From positions 1,054,001-1,118,000 of the forward strand of contig ML133432.1 of the NCBI GenBank assembly GCA_003864495.1: a stretch of DNA of 64,000 nucleotides, read 5' to 3'. The notes under the pieces were generated by a model. That model was not told the origin of the DNA, searched no databases, and saw only the letters and a list, made by a program, of their open reading frames with translations. Shown here piece by piece: positions 1 through 12,049 of this stretch. The DNA is from Nemopilema nomurai (lineage: Eukaryota; Cnidaria; Scyphozoa; Rhizostomeae; Rhizostomatidae). The position numbers and the translations under genes are program-made. Each line of letters opens with the position of its first letter. Position 1 is the stretch's first letter.

Positions 1-354
1 AGTCCTAGCAGTGGAATACTAGCAACCATAGAGCAGCCCTAGCAGGTCTATTGTGTTTCTTGTACAGTTTTGAATTCCCTCAGACCTCATGGGGAGTAAT
101 GCACTTAGCAATCCTTGTGCAAATAAGTCCTGACAACTAGACAAGGTGTTAACGTGTAATTCGGATACCTACAGCTGGCTATATGATGGCTATGAGAAAC
201 TCTAACCTGATTGGCTAATATACCATATTCTGTCTATGAGGCTCTGTCTATGAAAAGAACAGACAGATTCTGTCTGTGTCCGAATTGCAAATAACAACTC
301 TGCATTACAAATGCACCCTGTTGTCATTTTTTTGATAGAAGCAATAATAGTTTT

Positions 355-471
355 CAATAGCTAGAAATAGCAGAACCAGCTTTTGCATACTGAAAGTACT
401 TTTTCGTCTGACAAAGAAGTATGAAAATACTTGAATTATGCAAAAACTGGTTCTGCTATTTCTAGCTATTG
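355..471. repeat. Foldback hairpin (MITE-like inverted repeat)
   Basis: Positions 355-389 and 437-471 are inverted copies of each other, 35 nt with one mismatch, separated by a 47-nt loop. This near-perfect palindrome lies in the AUP1 intron upstream of the first visible exon. A 16-nt piece of the same arm (CAATAGCTAGAAATAG) recurs at 46751-46766, so it is likely a short non-autonomous repeat family. Target-site duplications were not clear by eye. The rest of 1-623 shows no coding signal; an imperfect inverted match (GTAATTCGGATA near 160, TCCGAATTGC near 282) may belong to the same or another foldback. Confidence 0.6.
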
Positions 472-623
472 TGAAGTTTTGTAGCACAAAGCACTTGTTC
501 AAATACAAGTTTTCTTAAAAAAAACTACTTAACTTTTCTCCCTTAGCATATTATCTCTTACATATCCTCATTGGCAAACCTGCTCTTCCAGTTTGCTTCA
601 TCTGGTGGAATTCTATTTTCTAG

Positions 624-3600
624 AGACCAAGTGTTCTGCCTTAGTTTTTCCTGAAGAATCTACAACAAATGGAAAAGTTTCGTTGCTGAAGTTTAGGTAA
701 TTAAAAAAGTTTACATCTGATTTCATTATTACAAATTTTCTTCTTCTTATTATATTTCTACAAATGTATAAATTAGTAATTTTTTTATTAAACTTTTTAT
801 GTTTACAGAACTGAGTCTTGTTCATCAATGAATAGCAAAGAATGCATTTAAAATCAATTTATTATTTACACTATCTTTATCAAGCTGTTTTAAATGGTAC
901 ATCTGAAAGCATGGGTGTTGAATTTCTTGATAAAGTTCATCCCAACCCTCACCATATCAAGAAAACGCCATAATTATTGAAATGCCTTAGCTCTACCTGC
1001 ACTATAATTCTTCTTTTAATGTGTTTATGTATCTCTTTCTTTTATCTTTTTTGCAGTTCCTGGCCATTTCAGTGTGGTCATGTTTATCAGCCAGTGAGTA
1101 TTTTCATGGACTAAATTTTTAAAGAACATAATGCTTATCGCATAGTTATTTGCATTTTTAACTCAAAAGGTGTGTAAAAAATCAGTACTCTGGGAGGAAT
1201 TTGGGAGGAAATGATTGCTCAAGTTCTCATTGATTTTCTATTGTTTTAGCAAAAGAAACAGTGAATTTGAGACAGGCAGATCCTACATATCACATGTTTA
1301 CTATTACATGCCAATTTTTACTCTGTGTTCTTTTTCAGGTGCTGCTAACAGCTAGAAGACCATCTTTGTTACCAATAAAACTGGTAGGATTGTAGGATTA
1401 TTTCCAACAATTTTTGTATGTGTATTATATTTCTTGCCTCAGAGACCAGAATGATAATGGTTTGCAATCATGTCTATCTGTTTAATAGTGTCTATCTCCA
1501 ATGCCAATCAACATTAAACTGAACAGTACTATTTCACTTTTCTAAGCAACAAAGACAAAAAGGTTACATAAGTAGCAAAGTTTTACACTCCTCTTTTCTC
1601 TAGCAAACATTTCAAAAAGTAAGTTTCTTAAGCAGTAAAGCAACTTTGTTATTTATCCTATTATATTGTTTTTTACGGTATGCTTTAAATGGTTTTGTAC
1701 CTTTGATAATACATTAATGATAAAAACAAGCTGACGCATGTATATCAATTGCCTCTGTTTGTTTTCTTGTAGTCTGTTCTCAATGGAAGCTTCTGGGGTG
1801 ACTTTTTGTGGACATTATTTGTTCCCTATACAGTGTTCAATATCAGGTTTGCATTACTGATTATATCACTGTATACCAAGTTTATTCTTGAAGCATTAAC
1901 ACATTGTATTCTTTATTGGTCGTAAACAATGAATGAAGCACCTTTTATGTGTTTGTGTAGCACATTTTTTTTTTAATATTAACCAAGTTTATCAATTTTA
2001 AGAATTACTAAAAGTGCTGCTGCAAACAGCTATGAGTGATAATAAAAGAGTGAGAATACAAAGAGTGATAAATCATCAAATAGATACACCAGTTAAATAG
2101 CTGATCCTTAGGAGATGCTATTCGTTGCCTTTCCTGTAGCTTCTAGATTTATGAAATATTAACAGTATTTTAATTGCTTAATATGTGTCCATTTGGAGTA
2201 TATAAAAGTTTATAGTGCCCAACAACATATCTAAGTTGACACAATATGCTACTTGTACATCAAATTTGAATGTAAGTGAGGAGCACTTTTGTTTCATATA
2301 TGGTATTTGCAAATAAAGACAACTCATCTCATCTTTTTGCAATAATTAGATTTTTATCAAGAATGGAAAAGCAAGAATCAATGACTGCTGAAGACTTTGC
2401 AAAAGTGGTCAATCAGGTAGGTTGTTGGTGTAATTTCTTTAAAACCTAGATGACCAGCAGCCCTTTTTTATTTGCAACTCAAATTTACTTATATTTAAGA
2501 AGATGTTTATATAACTTTGTGTTTGCTACTAACATGATATCTTTCATAGTATGATTATTTTTGTTCATAGACATTATGTTTGAGTTTAAATTCATTAGTT
2601 TTATTTCTTGGAAAGCTTTTTGGTGTGTGCGGAAAGTTTTTGTAAAGTCTGAATTCCATGAAAGTATACAGTTTCTTTTCTTATATCGATAGGAACTGAT
2701 CCTAATTGAACTAGATGCTCTAGATCACAGTCAAATAGTATTTTGATTAATGAAAGGGGCTATATCAACACACAAAGATCTTGTATCAGTCAATCTAAAG
2801 TTTATGCAAATTAACTGTGGATTTCGCTATTCTAAATCATTTTGAGTATCGAGGACCTAAAATTCCTTTTTACTAATCAATCGTTTAGTTCGAGAAAATT
2901 TGCTTATTGCTTTCTGTATACTTACGTGTGCTCTATGTGGAGATATATGCCCTCCCTCATATGAGTAATTTTAGTCGTTCAATGTTCTGATCAATTTGCT
3001 GCACTTTCCAGTGTTTATCCAAGATAGGTACGAACTGGAATAACTCACATGGTCGTCTTGTAATATCCGAAGAGCATGAGCAACTTTTGGTTTTTGTTTT
3101 AGGAAATTTCGGAGGCTTTATCACTCCAACCGAGCCAATATGACGTCAGCGACAAAAAGGAGTACATCAAGAGAGTCGAGAGAAGCATTCAAGGTGTGTA
3201 ATTCGCGTGCCATCTTCAAACAGCCAACATTTTAATGCACTTTTTGTTTCTTGATACTTGTTTTTAGACGATGATGACCAGAATTGCAATCAGTTGACAA
3301 CCCTGATTTGCTAGGAAGAGGGGCTTCCCCTATGTATATATTTAACCAAAAATATATGTTTCTATGATTGATAAAATTACCAATTTTTCTGTCGAAATTA
3401 CAATCATTACATTCAGATGATAAATTGATTGCCTTGCGATTACAGAGATGCGTGAAACCCGACAGCAAATGCCCCAAAGGAGAACAGTGCATCAACAGAA
3501 TGCCATGCCCGCACCTAATTCTGCGACAAAACTCGACAAAATGGTTCAACAAGTCAAGGATGTGTTTCCGCAGATTCCAAGAAATGTTGTCCGTCAAGAC

Positions 3601-6401
3601 CTACGTATGTATTGATTTCTATCCTGATTTTTGTTCGTCAAGACCTAAGTATGTATTGATTTCTATCCTGATTTCTGTTCGTCAAGACCTAAGTATGTAT
3701 TGATTTCTATCCTGATTTCTGTCCGTCAAGACCTAAGTATGTATTGATTTCTATCCTGATTTCTGTTCGTCAAGACCTACGTATGTATTGATTTCTATCC
3801 TGATTTCTGTTCGTCAAGACCTACGTATGTATTGATTGCCGGTCTCATTTCTATCCTCACAACTACAGCCATCGTTCCCATTGCCTTTTCCCACATTGTT
3901 GTGCCAAACAAGCCACCACCCGTTTCTACCTGCTCCTTCGATATCACCCCTCACCTTCTCCTTTTCTCCCTCCTCTTCCTCTCTATGTGCCAATCGTAGC
4001 ACCTTCCAGAACGGCTTTGCCGCTTATACAGTCATTGTGTATACATGATTCATTGACTTGGCTTGTTCTTGCCTAGTCTATAACGAACCTTCCAACGTAT
4101 GATTGCAATGTAGCGTTAGCCTGCCTGGATTGTAATGCCTTTGTGTTGCTTGGGTTTTAGTCAAGTCAAAATCAGTAGATGGTACACTAAGCAATATTTT
4201 GGAAGGCAGGCTCAAATATACCCCCCTTACAGAGGAAGAAAGCCTTGCCGAACGCAAACTGCAAACAGAGAAGACAAAAAAGCCGACGCAAAATAAGGTA
4301 TTTAGTAAGGGTCATTTCTGATTTTTTGTGCTTGGAGTTTGTTTTTGTTTCAAAGCAATTAAGAGAGCGATGGAAATCAGATAACTTTGGATTTCCTAGC
4401 TTTCGGGGGAAAACATAAAGAATTGTTTTAATCATTTAAAATGTGGAAGATCCTATCGAAGGCTTTGTGATTCTCAATGATAAGCTTGATTCTGCTTAGA
4501 GTTCTTATTGCCAATTCGGTTGATAGATTGAATTATTAGCGAGTAGAGTTTATCGAGGGATCTCGGTATTCTTAGGAAGTCGTTTAAAAACTTTTTAATT
4601 TGATCTAATGGATGGAATTATAGATCTCGTCGAAATGACTGGGCGATAAGGTTGTAGCTGATGACATCACGCTTTGTTTGATTGAGAGTAGTTCACCATG
4701 ATTTCGCGTTTGTTGTTTTTCGGAATAATCTTAATAGCCTTTCTATATCCTTTTAACCAATTCAGTCATTTGCTTATTCTGCATTAATTAGTTTCTTCAA
4801 TTACGTGTGAATGTTTTATGCCTTGTGGGCTCGTTTCCTTCTTTGCGAACCTTAGATAGCCGCTTGTTAATTGTATCAAAAATTAATCATCCTTAACAAA
4901 ATTTCCACAAATTATGTATGAAGCTCTTAAGATTCTTTAGATTTTTGAAGGCCTTTGAGCTGATATCACAACGATCTCGCTTTTTTAATCACCCCACAAT
5001 GCATTGCGACACTGTACCATGTGAGTCTGCTGAGTGGTCTCTGAATTGCCGGGAAATTACGTCACATGAGCGGCTAATCTCGCTTTGGGAAGGGAGGAAG
5101 GCTTTAAGTCTCAGTTTACGTTTAACCAACGCCGTTAGCCTGAATAAACACGGCAGCACCATGTTCCACGCCACCTATATTAAAATTAGATATGACGTCA
5201 CCTGGTCCCGACTACGAACGGCATTTAGCAAAAAGCACTTCTCCGTGCCTCACCATCCTCCCACTTTGACTGTCTGGTATCGAAAATAAAATACTGGCCT
5301 TTAATAACGAACAAAGGAATCTGATTTCGGAAGCTGTAGTCAATATTTTGATAATGGAGAAGCAACACGACAGCCCGCCTTCGCGTTATCTGATGCCAGA
5401 AGTTTGTCGCCACCACTCGCTTTTCCTTGTTTGATCTGTGGGAGGCATGTTAGCTTAGACCTTCGAAGCCAATACGACTCAATCAATGAGGGATGCTGTA
5501 ATGAGATCCACCACGCGTGTCTTCAATCTTTGGTTGTCGCCAAAATCGGGGTGCATAGGGAGAGAGGGGGAAAGCCAAGATTCGAAAACCCTTAGTAACT
5601 GGTCGAATGTCCCCTACTTCAGCAAGTCCTAGTGTTATGTCGAACACATGCAACCCTCACTCCGCCTTTATGTTTGAAGACGTTGGAAGTCTGCTCTGTA
5701 GTTTAGAAGTTATTTAATAAGGAAATATAAAGAACTCTGTTATTTTTATAATAATAAGTGTTTTCACACGCTGTCTCTTTCTCTGAGGCTATACAAGATA
5801 ACAAGTATTTGCCAGTATTAACATGTATGCTATTTTGCATCCTTTTTTATCGATTAATCACCATTAACCCTGTATAAATCCACGAATTATAATCTTTTTG
5901 TAAAGCAGAAAATCGACACGAATTCATCAAGAAAAGGAATGTCTTATCAAGAAAAGAAAGAAATCATGATCGAAGAAGCGAAGCGGTACGGTTGATCTGT
6001 TTTTTAAAGGAATCTCTTCTAACATTAGTTTTCATATACCATTCATGAAAAGTTCCCCTCCTTGTCAATATGACATCAAAACTTTCGAGTCAGAGCTTTT
6101 GTATCCCTTACATTTGCCAATAACAAGAGTCTATATGTAATCAAACTCGGTATTTGAATATGCGTTATTATTATTATCATCCGTCATTACTATGATTTAT
6201 GTGAATAAAATTGCTTTTAATATCAACCTTTCTAGAACGTTATGTGTCTTGACTACGTTATAGTATTGAGTCCGCATTCTGTTTTGCAAGTCGTTAAACA
6301 GAACAAGCCTTTTGAAACATCCTATCTTCAATCTTTGTGCTACTGATACTTGTTTGTGTTTTAGACGATATTTGGAGAAGCACCCAGAAGTCTCGTTGTA
6401 A
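624..6401 (+). CDS. AUP1: AUP1, lipid droplet-regulating acyltransferase-like/CUE protein (3' part)
   Basis: Exons seen: 624-696, 1057-1093, 1339-1383, 1773-1846, 2350-2416, 3103-3193, 3446-3604, 4161-4297, 5909-5985, 6365-6401 (TAA); all phases join, giving 264 residues. The first exon has the PLsC-domain stretch FPEESTTNG, followed by SSWPF and LFVPYTVF as in vertebrate AUP1. The exon ending at 3604 starts the CUE domain (VKDVFPQIPRNVVRQDL), which continues with SNILEG. The last two exons give the basic helical C-terminus EEAKRRYLEKHPEVSL, matching the G2BR segment that binds the E2 enzyme UBE2G2. AUP1 sits in the ER membrane and on lipid droplets and links E2 recruitment to ERAD. The N-terminal hairpin and the acyltransferase H-x4-D motif lie before the window. 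No obvious AATAAA follows the stop. Confidence 0.93.
3592..3836 (+). repeat. 44-bp tandem array repeating an AUP1 5' splice site
   Basis: The string CGTCAAGACCT begins at 3592, 3636, 3680, 3724, 3768 and 3812, an exact 44-bp period. The first copy is the last coding bases of the AUP1 CUE exon plus its donor (exon end 3604, GTATGT). All later copies also keep GTATGT after CCTAC or CCTAA, so six potential donors lie in a row. Use of any downstream donor would read into an in-frame TGA just after the true exon end. Confidence 0.9.
4990..5290. other. Less AT-rich island with CRE-like sites inside AUP1 intron
   Basis: Within the 1.6-kb intron 4298-5908 this stretch has higher GC than its surroundings and is open in one + frame from 4918 to 5289. 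It contains TACGTCACA near 5059 and the full palindrome TGACGTCA at 5193-5200, both resembling CREB/ATF sites. It could be an intronic regulatory element or an old insertion. I recognise no protein in the open frame and do not call a gene. Confidence 0.3.
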
Positions 6402-8310
6402 ATTCGAAATAGCCAGGATTGATGGACGATGTGAGCGTATCTTGCTTCGTGTATAAAAGCCACGGAACACGTACTTTGTCGCTTCATGTGAAAGATCTAA
6501 GAGAGACAAATCTACATGCAAATTAAGTAATCCAGGTATCTTTTCATAAATTTATACTAAATAATGTCATCAGAGCTCTACTGTTATCATTTACTCGGCT
6601 TTTTTGTCATGTGCTGTCATTTCAACAGCTGACGGCCACTTCACTATTCCGTTGTGTGTTTTTTAAGTAAATGCCATGCGAAATAAGTAGACATATTTCA
6701 CAAAGCACAATTTTATTGCCACGTATCTTTTATTTAATATATAGAACTAAACGAAGCAAAGAAAGCAGGACAAAATAGTGGATCCTTTTTCTTTGTACTT
6801 GAACTTATATAGGGTATCTTTTTAAAAGGGTTTCTAAAAGATTTCTAGCCTGGCCAATGCAGATAGAGGGGCGAGGTCACGTTACTTTTATTAAATATAC
6901 ATAGACGAAACGAAGCAAAGAAAGAAGGATGAAATAGTTGTCAGGGGTTTATCTATTGAAACAGTAAAAAGTGAATCCTTTTTTTCCTTTTCTTGGAATC
7001 ATATTACTTTTCAAATGCGTTTTTTACGAATACATGTTTAAAAATACTTCGACCTTTACAAGCGTAAACTGCATGTTAAAACTCAACCCTATTTGTAGTT
7101 GCTAATTTTGCGTTATCAACTGTCAGTTTTCTCCCGTCACCTTGTCATCACCCACCCAATCATTAAACAGGCAATGCTACTTCAGTGCTTCCCTTATTAA
7201 CATGTTTACCTTCCATCTTTTTGGCTGTATGAAATATTTCACTTTTGGTGAATTAAACTAATCCTACTCAGCTAGCTACTGAATATTTCAGTATTTTGTA
7301 TGATTCCAAGCTTCAATTTCAGACGAAAATGATATATTTTCCCCATTTTTGCATTTTGACATGTAATTAAACCTTTTACCAAAGGTCGACCAAACGGGGC
7401 TGTAACAAAAACTTGAAGAAAATGTAATTTCTGGGTAACTCCAAGTGAAGTGCTGCTTAGTTTAAAGCGAAATGCGACTTTCAGTGTGTTCATTAAAAGG
7501 TCTTTCTGTCTTTTATTTTATGGTTTGAATTGTCTGTAGAAATGCAGAAAACCTGCGGAGGACACTTCGCGAAAAATATATTAAAGACTTTCTCTTGCTA
7601 ATCGCTTTTTATGTAATTGGCTGGAAATAAACACATTGTGAGACGTAGGGTACTTAAAATCTTTATCACATTTAAGATAGTTTTAGACAAGGCAACAAAC
7701 TTAAACATGTGTGAATTTGTATTTTATCTAAGATTAAGAAAAGCTTCCAGCTGTATTTGATATTATTCTTTAAACTGTGAATGTAGTGGCTTATTGATCA
7801 TTTCGAACAATCATTGGAGTTTGATTAATGTACTTGGTATCTGTTACACCACTAGAAGTTGAAATCGGAACAATGAACGCACTGGTTGGTATATGTTGGC
7901 GAGAAGCCCATAGGCCCTGGGTATCATCTTACTAATGTAAACATTAATGCCCTCGGTATTATATTGCTCTCAATAAAATTGACCATTTCATAAGTTATCT
8001 TTGCTCAATAGCCCAGGGCCACATGCTTCATCCAAGTATCATCAAAAATCAATTATTCCTGCGCTGGTCGTTGGTGGTGTGCTTGTAGTGGTGCAGTTGT
8101 ACAAAGTGCAGCTTTCTGAAGAGCCATTGGCTTTATTGATAGGCTGTTAACCTGTTCCATCAAATGACCAGCCCTATCGCTCCTATCGTTTTGCTCAGCT
8201 GCTGTTTAGTCAGTCTTACGGCAGGGACAATCAGCACACATTTGCTTTAGCCTCATTGCCCAGCAATCATCATGTGAAAATGACACCCCAGGCGCGTGAA
8301 CAATGGCATA

Positions 8311-8360
8311 TCATCGTTGCTGCTGTTGTCATCGTTGCTGTTGTTGTCATCGTCGCTGCC
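8311..8360. repeat. 18-bp tandem repeat (TCATCGTTGCTGYTGTTG), about 2.8 copies
   Basis: Three successive units starting TCATCG, at 8311, 8329 and 8347, repeat with an 18-bp period; the last is truncated. It is non-coding by position. Confidence 0.7.
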
Positions 8361-8541
8361 CACCACCAATGTTGAGCCAGCCAACATCAGGAAAGACACT
8401 AATTACATGGCCACTTCAATTGCCATCCTTCCCCAATTAAGTTGGTGCAGAAACTTTGATTGGTAGTTGTAGGTTTTTATCGTTGAGACACAAGACAGGC
8501 TGCAGAATTATTTACTGTTAAGATTAGACTGTGGTAATTGG

Positions 8542-8640
8542 AGTGTGGAAATTTGACTGTGAAAATTTGACTGGAAAATTTTGACGTTGGAAATTTGACC
8601 GCGAAAGTTTGACGGCGAGAATTTGACTGTAGAACTCTAA
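8542..8640. repeat. Degenerate 14-15-bp tandem repeat (GTGAAAATTTGACT)
   Basis: About seven imperfect units of the form G-x-GAAA-x-TTTGAC-x follow one another. Divergence between units suggests an old minisatellite. Confidence 0.75.
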
Positions 8641-9424
8641 CTGAAGTTTTGTGTGAATAGGTCAACGTGCGTCTCTTGATCATGCACTCTTCTTCCTTCT
8701 TGACAATTGAAGGCTTGCAACAATTTATTTTTGAAAATAGTTAATATAGAGATGATTTCATTTTCCCTTTCGTCAAACAACGCACTGAATGCCAGGCGGT
8801 AGTTTAATTGGTTTCTGTGAGCGGAGCCTGTATGGCAATACGTAGATACAGCGGTCTTTTGCCTGAAAACCAACTTGCAATCACTATGTTTTCTTTTCGC
8901 TGCTTGCTTTCCGCTGTGACGTCATGTGTTTTGAAACGCGCACCATCGGGGACTGTTTACTCGGTTCGGTGGTTGTTGTAGTGCTGCGCTTCGATTGCGG
9001 CATGTCTTGGCTGGATGCCTGGATGTGCGATGCAAATACCAGCGATAAGAGCGGTGATGCCAGAACTAGAACGCCCACCGAAGCCACGTCTTTTTAAAGG
9101 ATTGCTTCTAAAATGTATGCTTCTTATTCTATTTCTAGAAGCGTGTATTTATTCAAAGTGCTACTCCGAAATTTTTTTTAGTATTTCGCAGCGTACTTGG
9201 TATTTCATTGTGCGTCTTGCTTAGTGAAGATAGGAATGGTGGGTCATTCAATTATATAACTAAGATTGAGAAATCAAAAGTTTTTTGACAGATTTTTCTG
9301 AACAAGAGTACCTTCACAGCTTGCAGAGGTGTTTTACAAATTGGGGTACTTGCGTGCCGGAAAGAGACAGAGACTGGGGCAGCTTTAAGAAAGTGCAGTT
9401 ATTCTTGGAATTATAGTGTTTAAC

Positions 9425-9510
9425 AGGGTCGCGGTAGCCAAGTAGCAAAGGCGCTTGACTATTATCCAGCATTCCGGACTTACTCACTCGGTTAAAGTTG
9501 AGTACCTAGT
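9425..9510 (+). repeat. Possible decayed tRNA-derived SINE fragment
   Basis: GGTAGCCAAGTAGCAAAGGCG resembles a pol III A box from a Leu/Ser-type tRNA head, followed by CTTGACT. The expected B box (GGTTCGAATCC) is only weakly present as GGTTAAAGTTGAGTACC, and the acceptor stem does not close, so this is not a functional tRNA. Confidence 0.35.
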
Positions 9511-12049
9511 TTAAACATATTAGGGATATAAGAGTGGGCGTGGTAACCAACTGGCCACCCTGTCACCCTACAAGCCCTCACCAGCACAGTCCCGGACGTT
9601 TAATATCGCTTCTTGGAGTATTACCATTCACCTGACAATGTTAAATTTTCAAATAGTTCATATCAACTTGAAAAGGATTCGGGGGTGTCTGAGAGAGAAG
9701 AGCGTAAATGATGCCGAATCCAACTCCTTAATCTTTAAACTAAATAAATTTTGATATGCAACCAACAGCTCCTCCGCATTGCTGTGAAAAAGACGCCGCG
9801 CCGCGAAGAAATGCGCTGTTTAAATTGATGTTAACAAGGTATTATCGTTTTATAAGTGAATAATGCCTGGTTATCGCAACTTCTAGACTCAAATATTGCC
9901 ATCTGGCTGATGTGAAAAACTTCCATGCAATCGAAAGTATTTCAATGATAATCATCCACGTCGCTATTGGTGGTCTGGCTGTCTTCGCTGTCTCGTTTCT
10001 GATGCAATGCAGTTTTGATATGGCATGCCTAATTCTACTCTTCGTAAGAAACCTCTTCTGTGTCCACTAACATTCACGTGATCAGCATGGGCTGTTCTAG
10101 TATTCACGTCACAATGCGGGCTCAAACGCGCGGACTCAAGGGCTATCATGAAGTTCTGACCAATCACCCTGGTGGTGCGATGGGGTCGAATTTCAGGCTT
10201 GCCTACACGACTCGCCAGTGTGATATTCATCACCCTCTCTTTGAATAATGTATAAATGTTATTTACTTATCTGTTTAAGTAAGGGTTATTTTATCAGCTG
10301 GTCAATAATACGCAAATGTTTGTTCAGATACGGAAGGTTCTCATTGCAGTCATTTTCTGATAACTCACAATTCACTTTGCCAATAAATCTTTCAAGAAAC
10401 GCAGACCGTGAATAAGAGCTAGTGTTATCTTGTTTGAACAGAGGCTTGTTATGCTTGCTTTTATGCCAATGAGGGCCGTATTCGAACAATAATTGGTAAT
10501 TAATTGCATTTCAACTGCTTCGACCTCAAACCGTACTCGAAGAGTTCCAGCAAAGGGTCTGGATCGAGAACTGACTCATTTGTAAACTGTGCATTTGCTC
10601 CCACGAGTTTAATCACACTTGGTCATCCAGACTGTCAAGTCCTTGCGCTGGCTGACATTTGCTGACTGCCTTTTTGGAAAAGCAATAGTTGCAGGTACAG
10701 TTATTATTTTGCTTCGTGCCATTTGTTTAGATCTAATTTGGACATTTCTTGGAATCTACTCTGTTTTGCTTAGAACAAACACGATATTGTTTTCTTGGTT
10801 TTTATTTGATAGAGAATAAAAACGATAATATTATTTCATCTATTGTTTTTACTATTGTTATTATTGCGATCAATATTCACATATGTTTCTCAGGGCAATG
10901 TACTTTAAGCAGTATACGGAATTTCAAATTGAAGATAAGATTTAGTTGTAGCCTATAAGATCATTAGCTCGTTTAATTTTTCCAATTTTCTTACCAAATA
11001 TTACCGTTGGCTAATAATAAAAAGTAATCTTTCAAATCCTGCTATAAGCTTGATTATGCTAGAGGTTTTCTTCGCAAACAGTTAACTAATTCCCTTAAAC
11101 GTTTTCTATCGTTAATGAAGTTATTTTTGACAAAGAGTAAGGAATTGACACGCTATTGCAAAGGAATGAGCTATTGTCAACAGTGCCTTGGGTTCATGGC
11201 ATAAACTTTAGTTGTTATTTTGATTGCTGCTACATGGTGTATACCCTGCCTCTTTACTGCTTATGGGTTCAGTGATTTAGAAAGGTCATTGTTTAGATGT
11301 TACTGCAATTATTACTTGCAAAGGAGTATCGCTAAGAGCTTTCCCCATTGCAGCAAGATAACCTACATTATTCTTACTTCCCGCAATCACTTCAGGACGG
11401 CAAGAACTTGAGTTTCAGTGAATTATTTTGATTTCATCGAGCATTGACGTATTGTTTGATGCATGGGGCTCAAGGAAAGATGTGTGTGTTGTGGATCGAG
11501 AACCCTGCTCCATATAGCATCCCAAGGGCACTTGAATAGCTACATATACAAATCTCTGCTCGCTAAGCCTCGACCAACTAGCATTGTCGAGAAGAGCTTG
11601 ATTTGATGATCACGGGACTCATCATCTATGATTAATATTATGCGATGCGATCGGTGTCGTAAGTTTTATTGGTAAGAAATAAAGTTTCAAAACTTATAGA
11701 TCCACCCGAATGATCTATTTGATAGATTTACCGTCGACTAAAATCTAATTGATGACACTAGGGCAGTCCTCATGTTAAATACTAATATGAAATTGTAAGT
11801 CGTCATACTGGTTCTTAACTTCGTTCAATACTGCAGTTGTTAATTTATAGGCCCTCGCTATATGTAGGTGTCTATTTGTTTCTGAGACTATAGGAATTAA
11901 GACAGTGAATTGCACGCGAAGGAACCACCAAGGCAGGTGAGGTTTTCATTATCAAAAAGCTTCAAATTATTGGGCAGGCAAGAGTTGCTGTTAATGGTTC
12001 TCTTTTCATTCAAAGTATCTTGGTTTTTATTTAGAGAACGCACATAACG

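Larger units (their letters stand above)
6402..12049. other. Gene-poor interval upstream of HHEX
   Basis: No exon set with conserved protein sequence was found on either strand. It contains two direct copies of a roughly 60-bp segment (around 6718-6800 and 6883-6990, sharing CGAAGCAAAGAAAG), tandem repeats near 8311-8360 and 8542-8640, a tRNA-like fragment near 9425-9510, and a TGACGTCA palindrome at 8917-8924. Because HHEX is a developmental regulator, this 5.6-kb flank is a natural place for its enhancers, but nothing in the sequence proves that. Confidence 0.5.

Noticed and set aside
4918..5289. 123-codon plus-strand open frame inside an AUP1 intron
   Set aside because: No recognised domain and no splice-compatible link to AUP1; the local base composition alone can explain the open frame.
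8884..9087. Minus-strand 67-codon frame with a signal-peptide-like start
   Set aside because: A hydrophobic N-terminus alone is weak evidence; no homologue, splice partner or polyadenylation signal was recognised.
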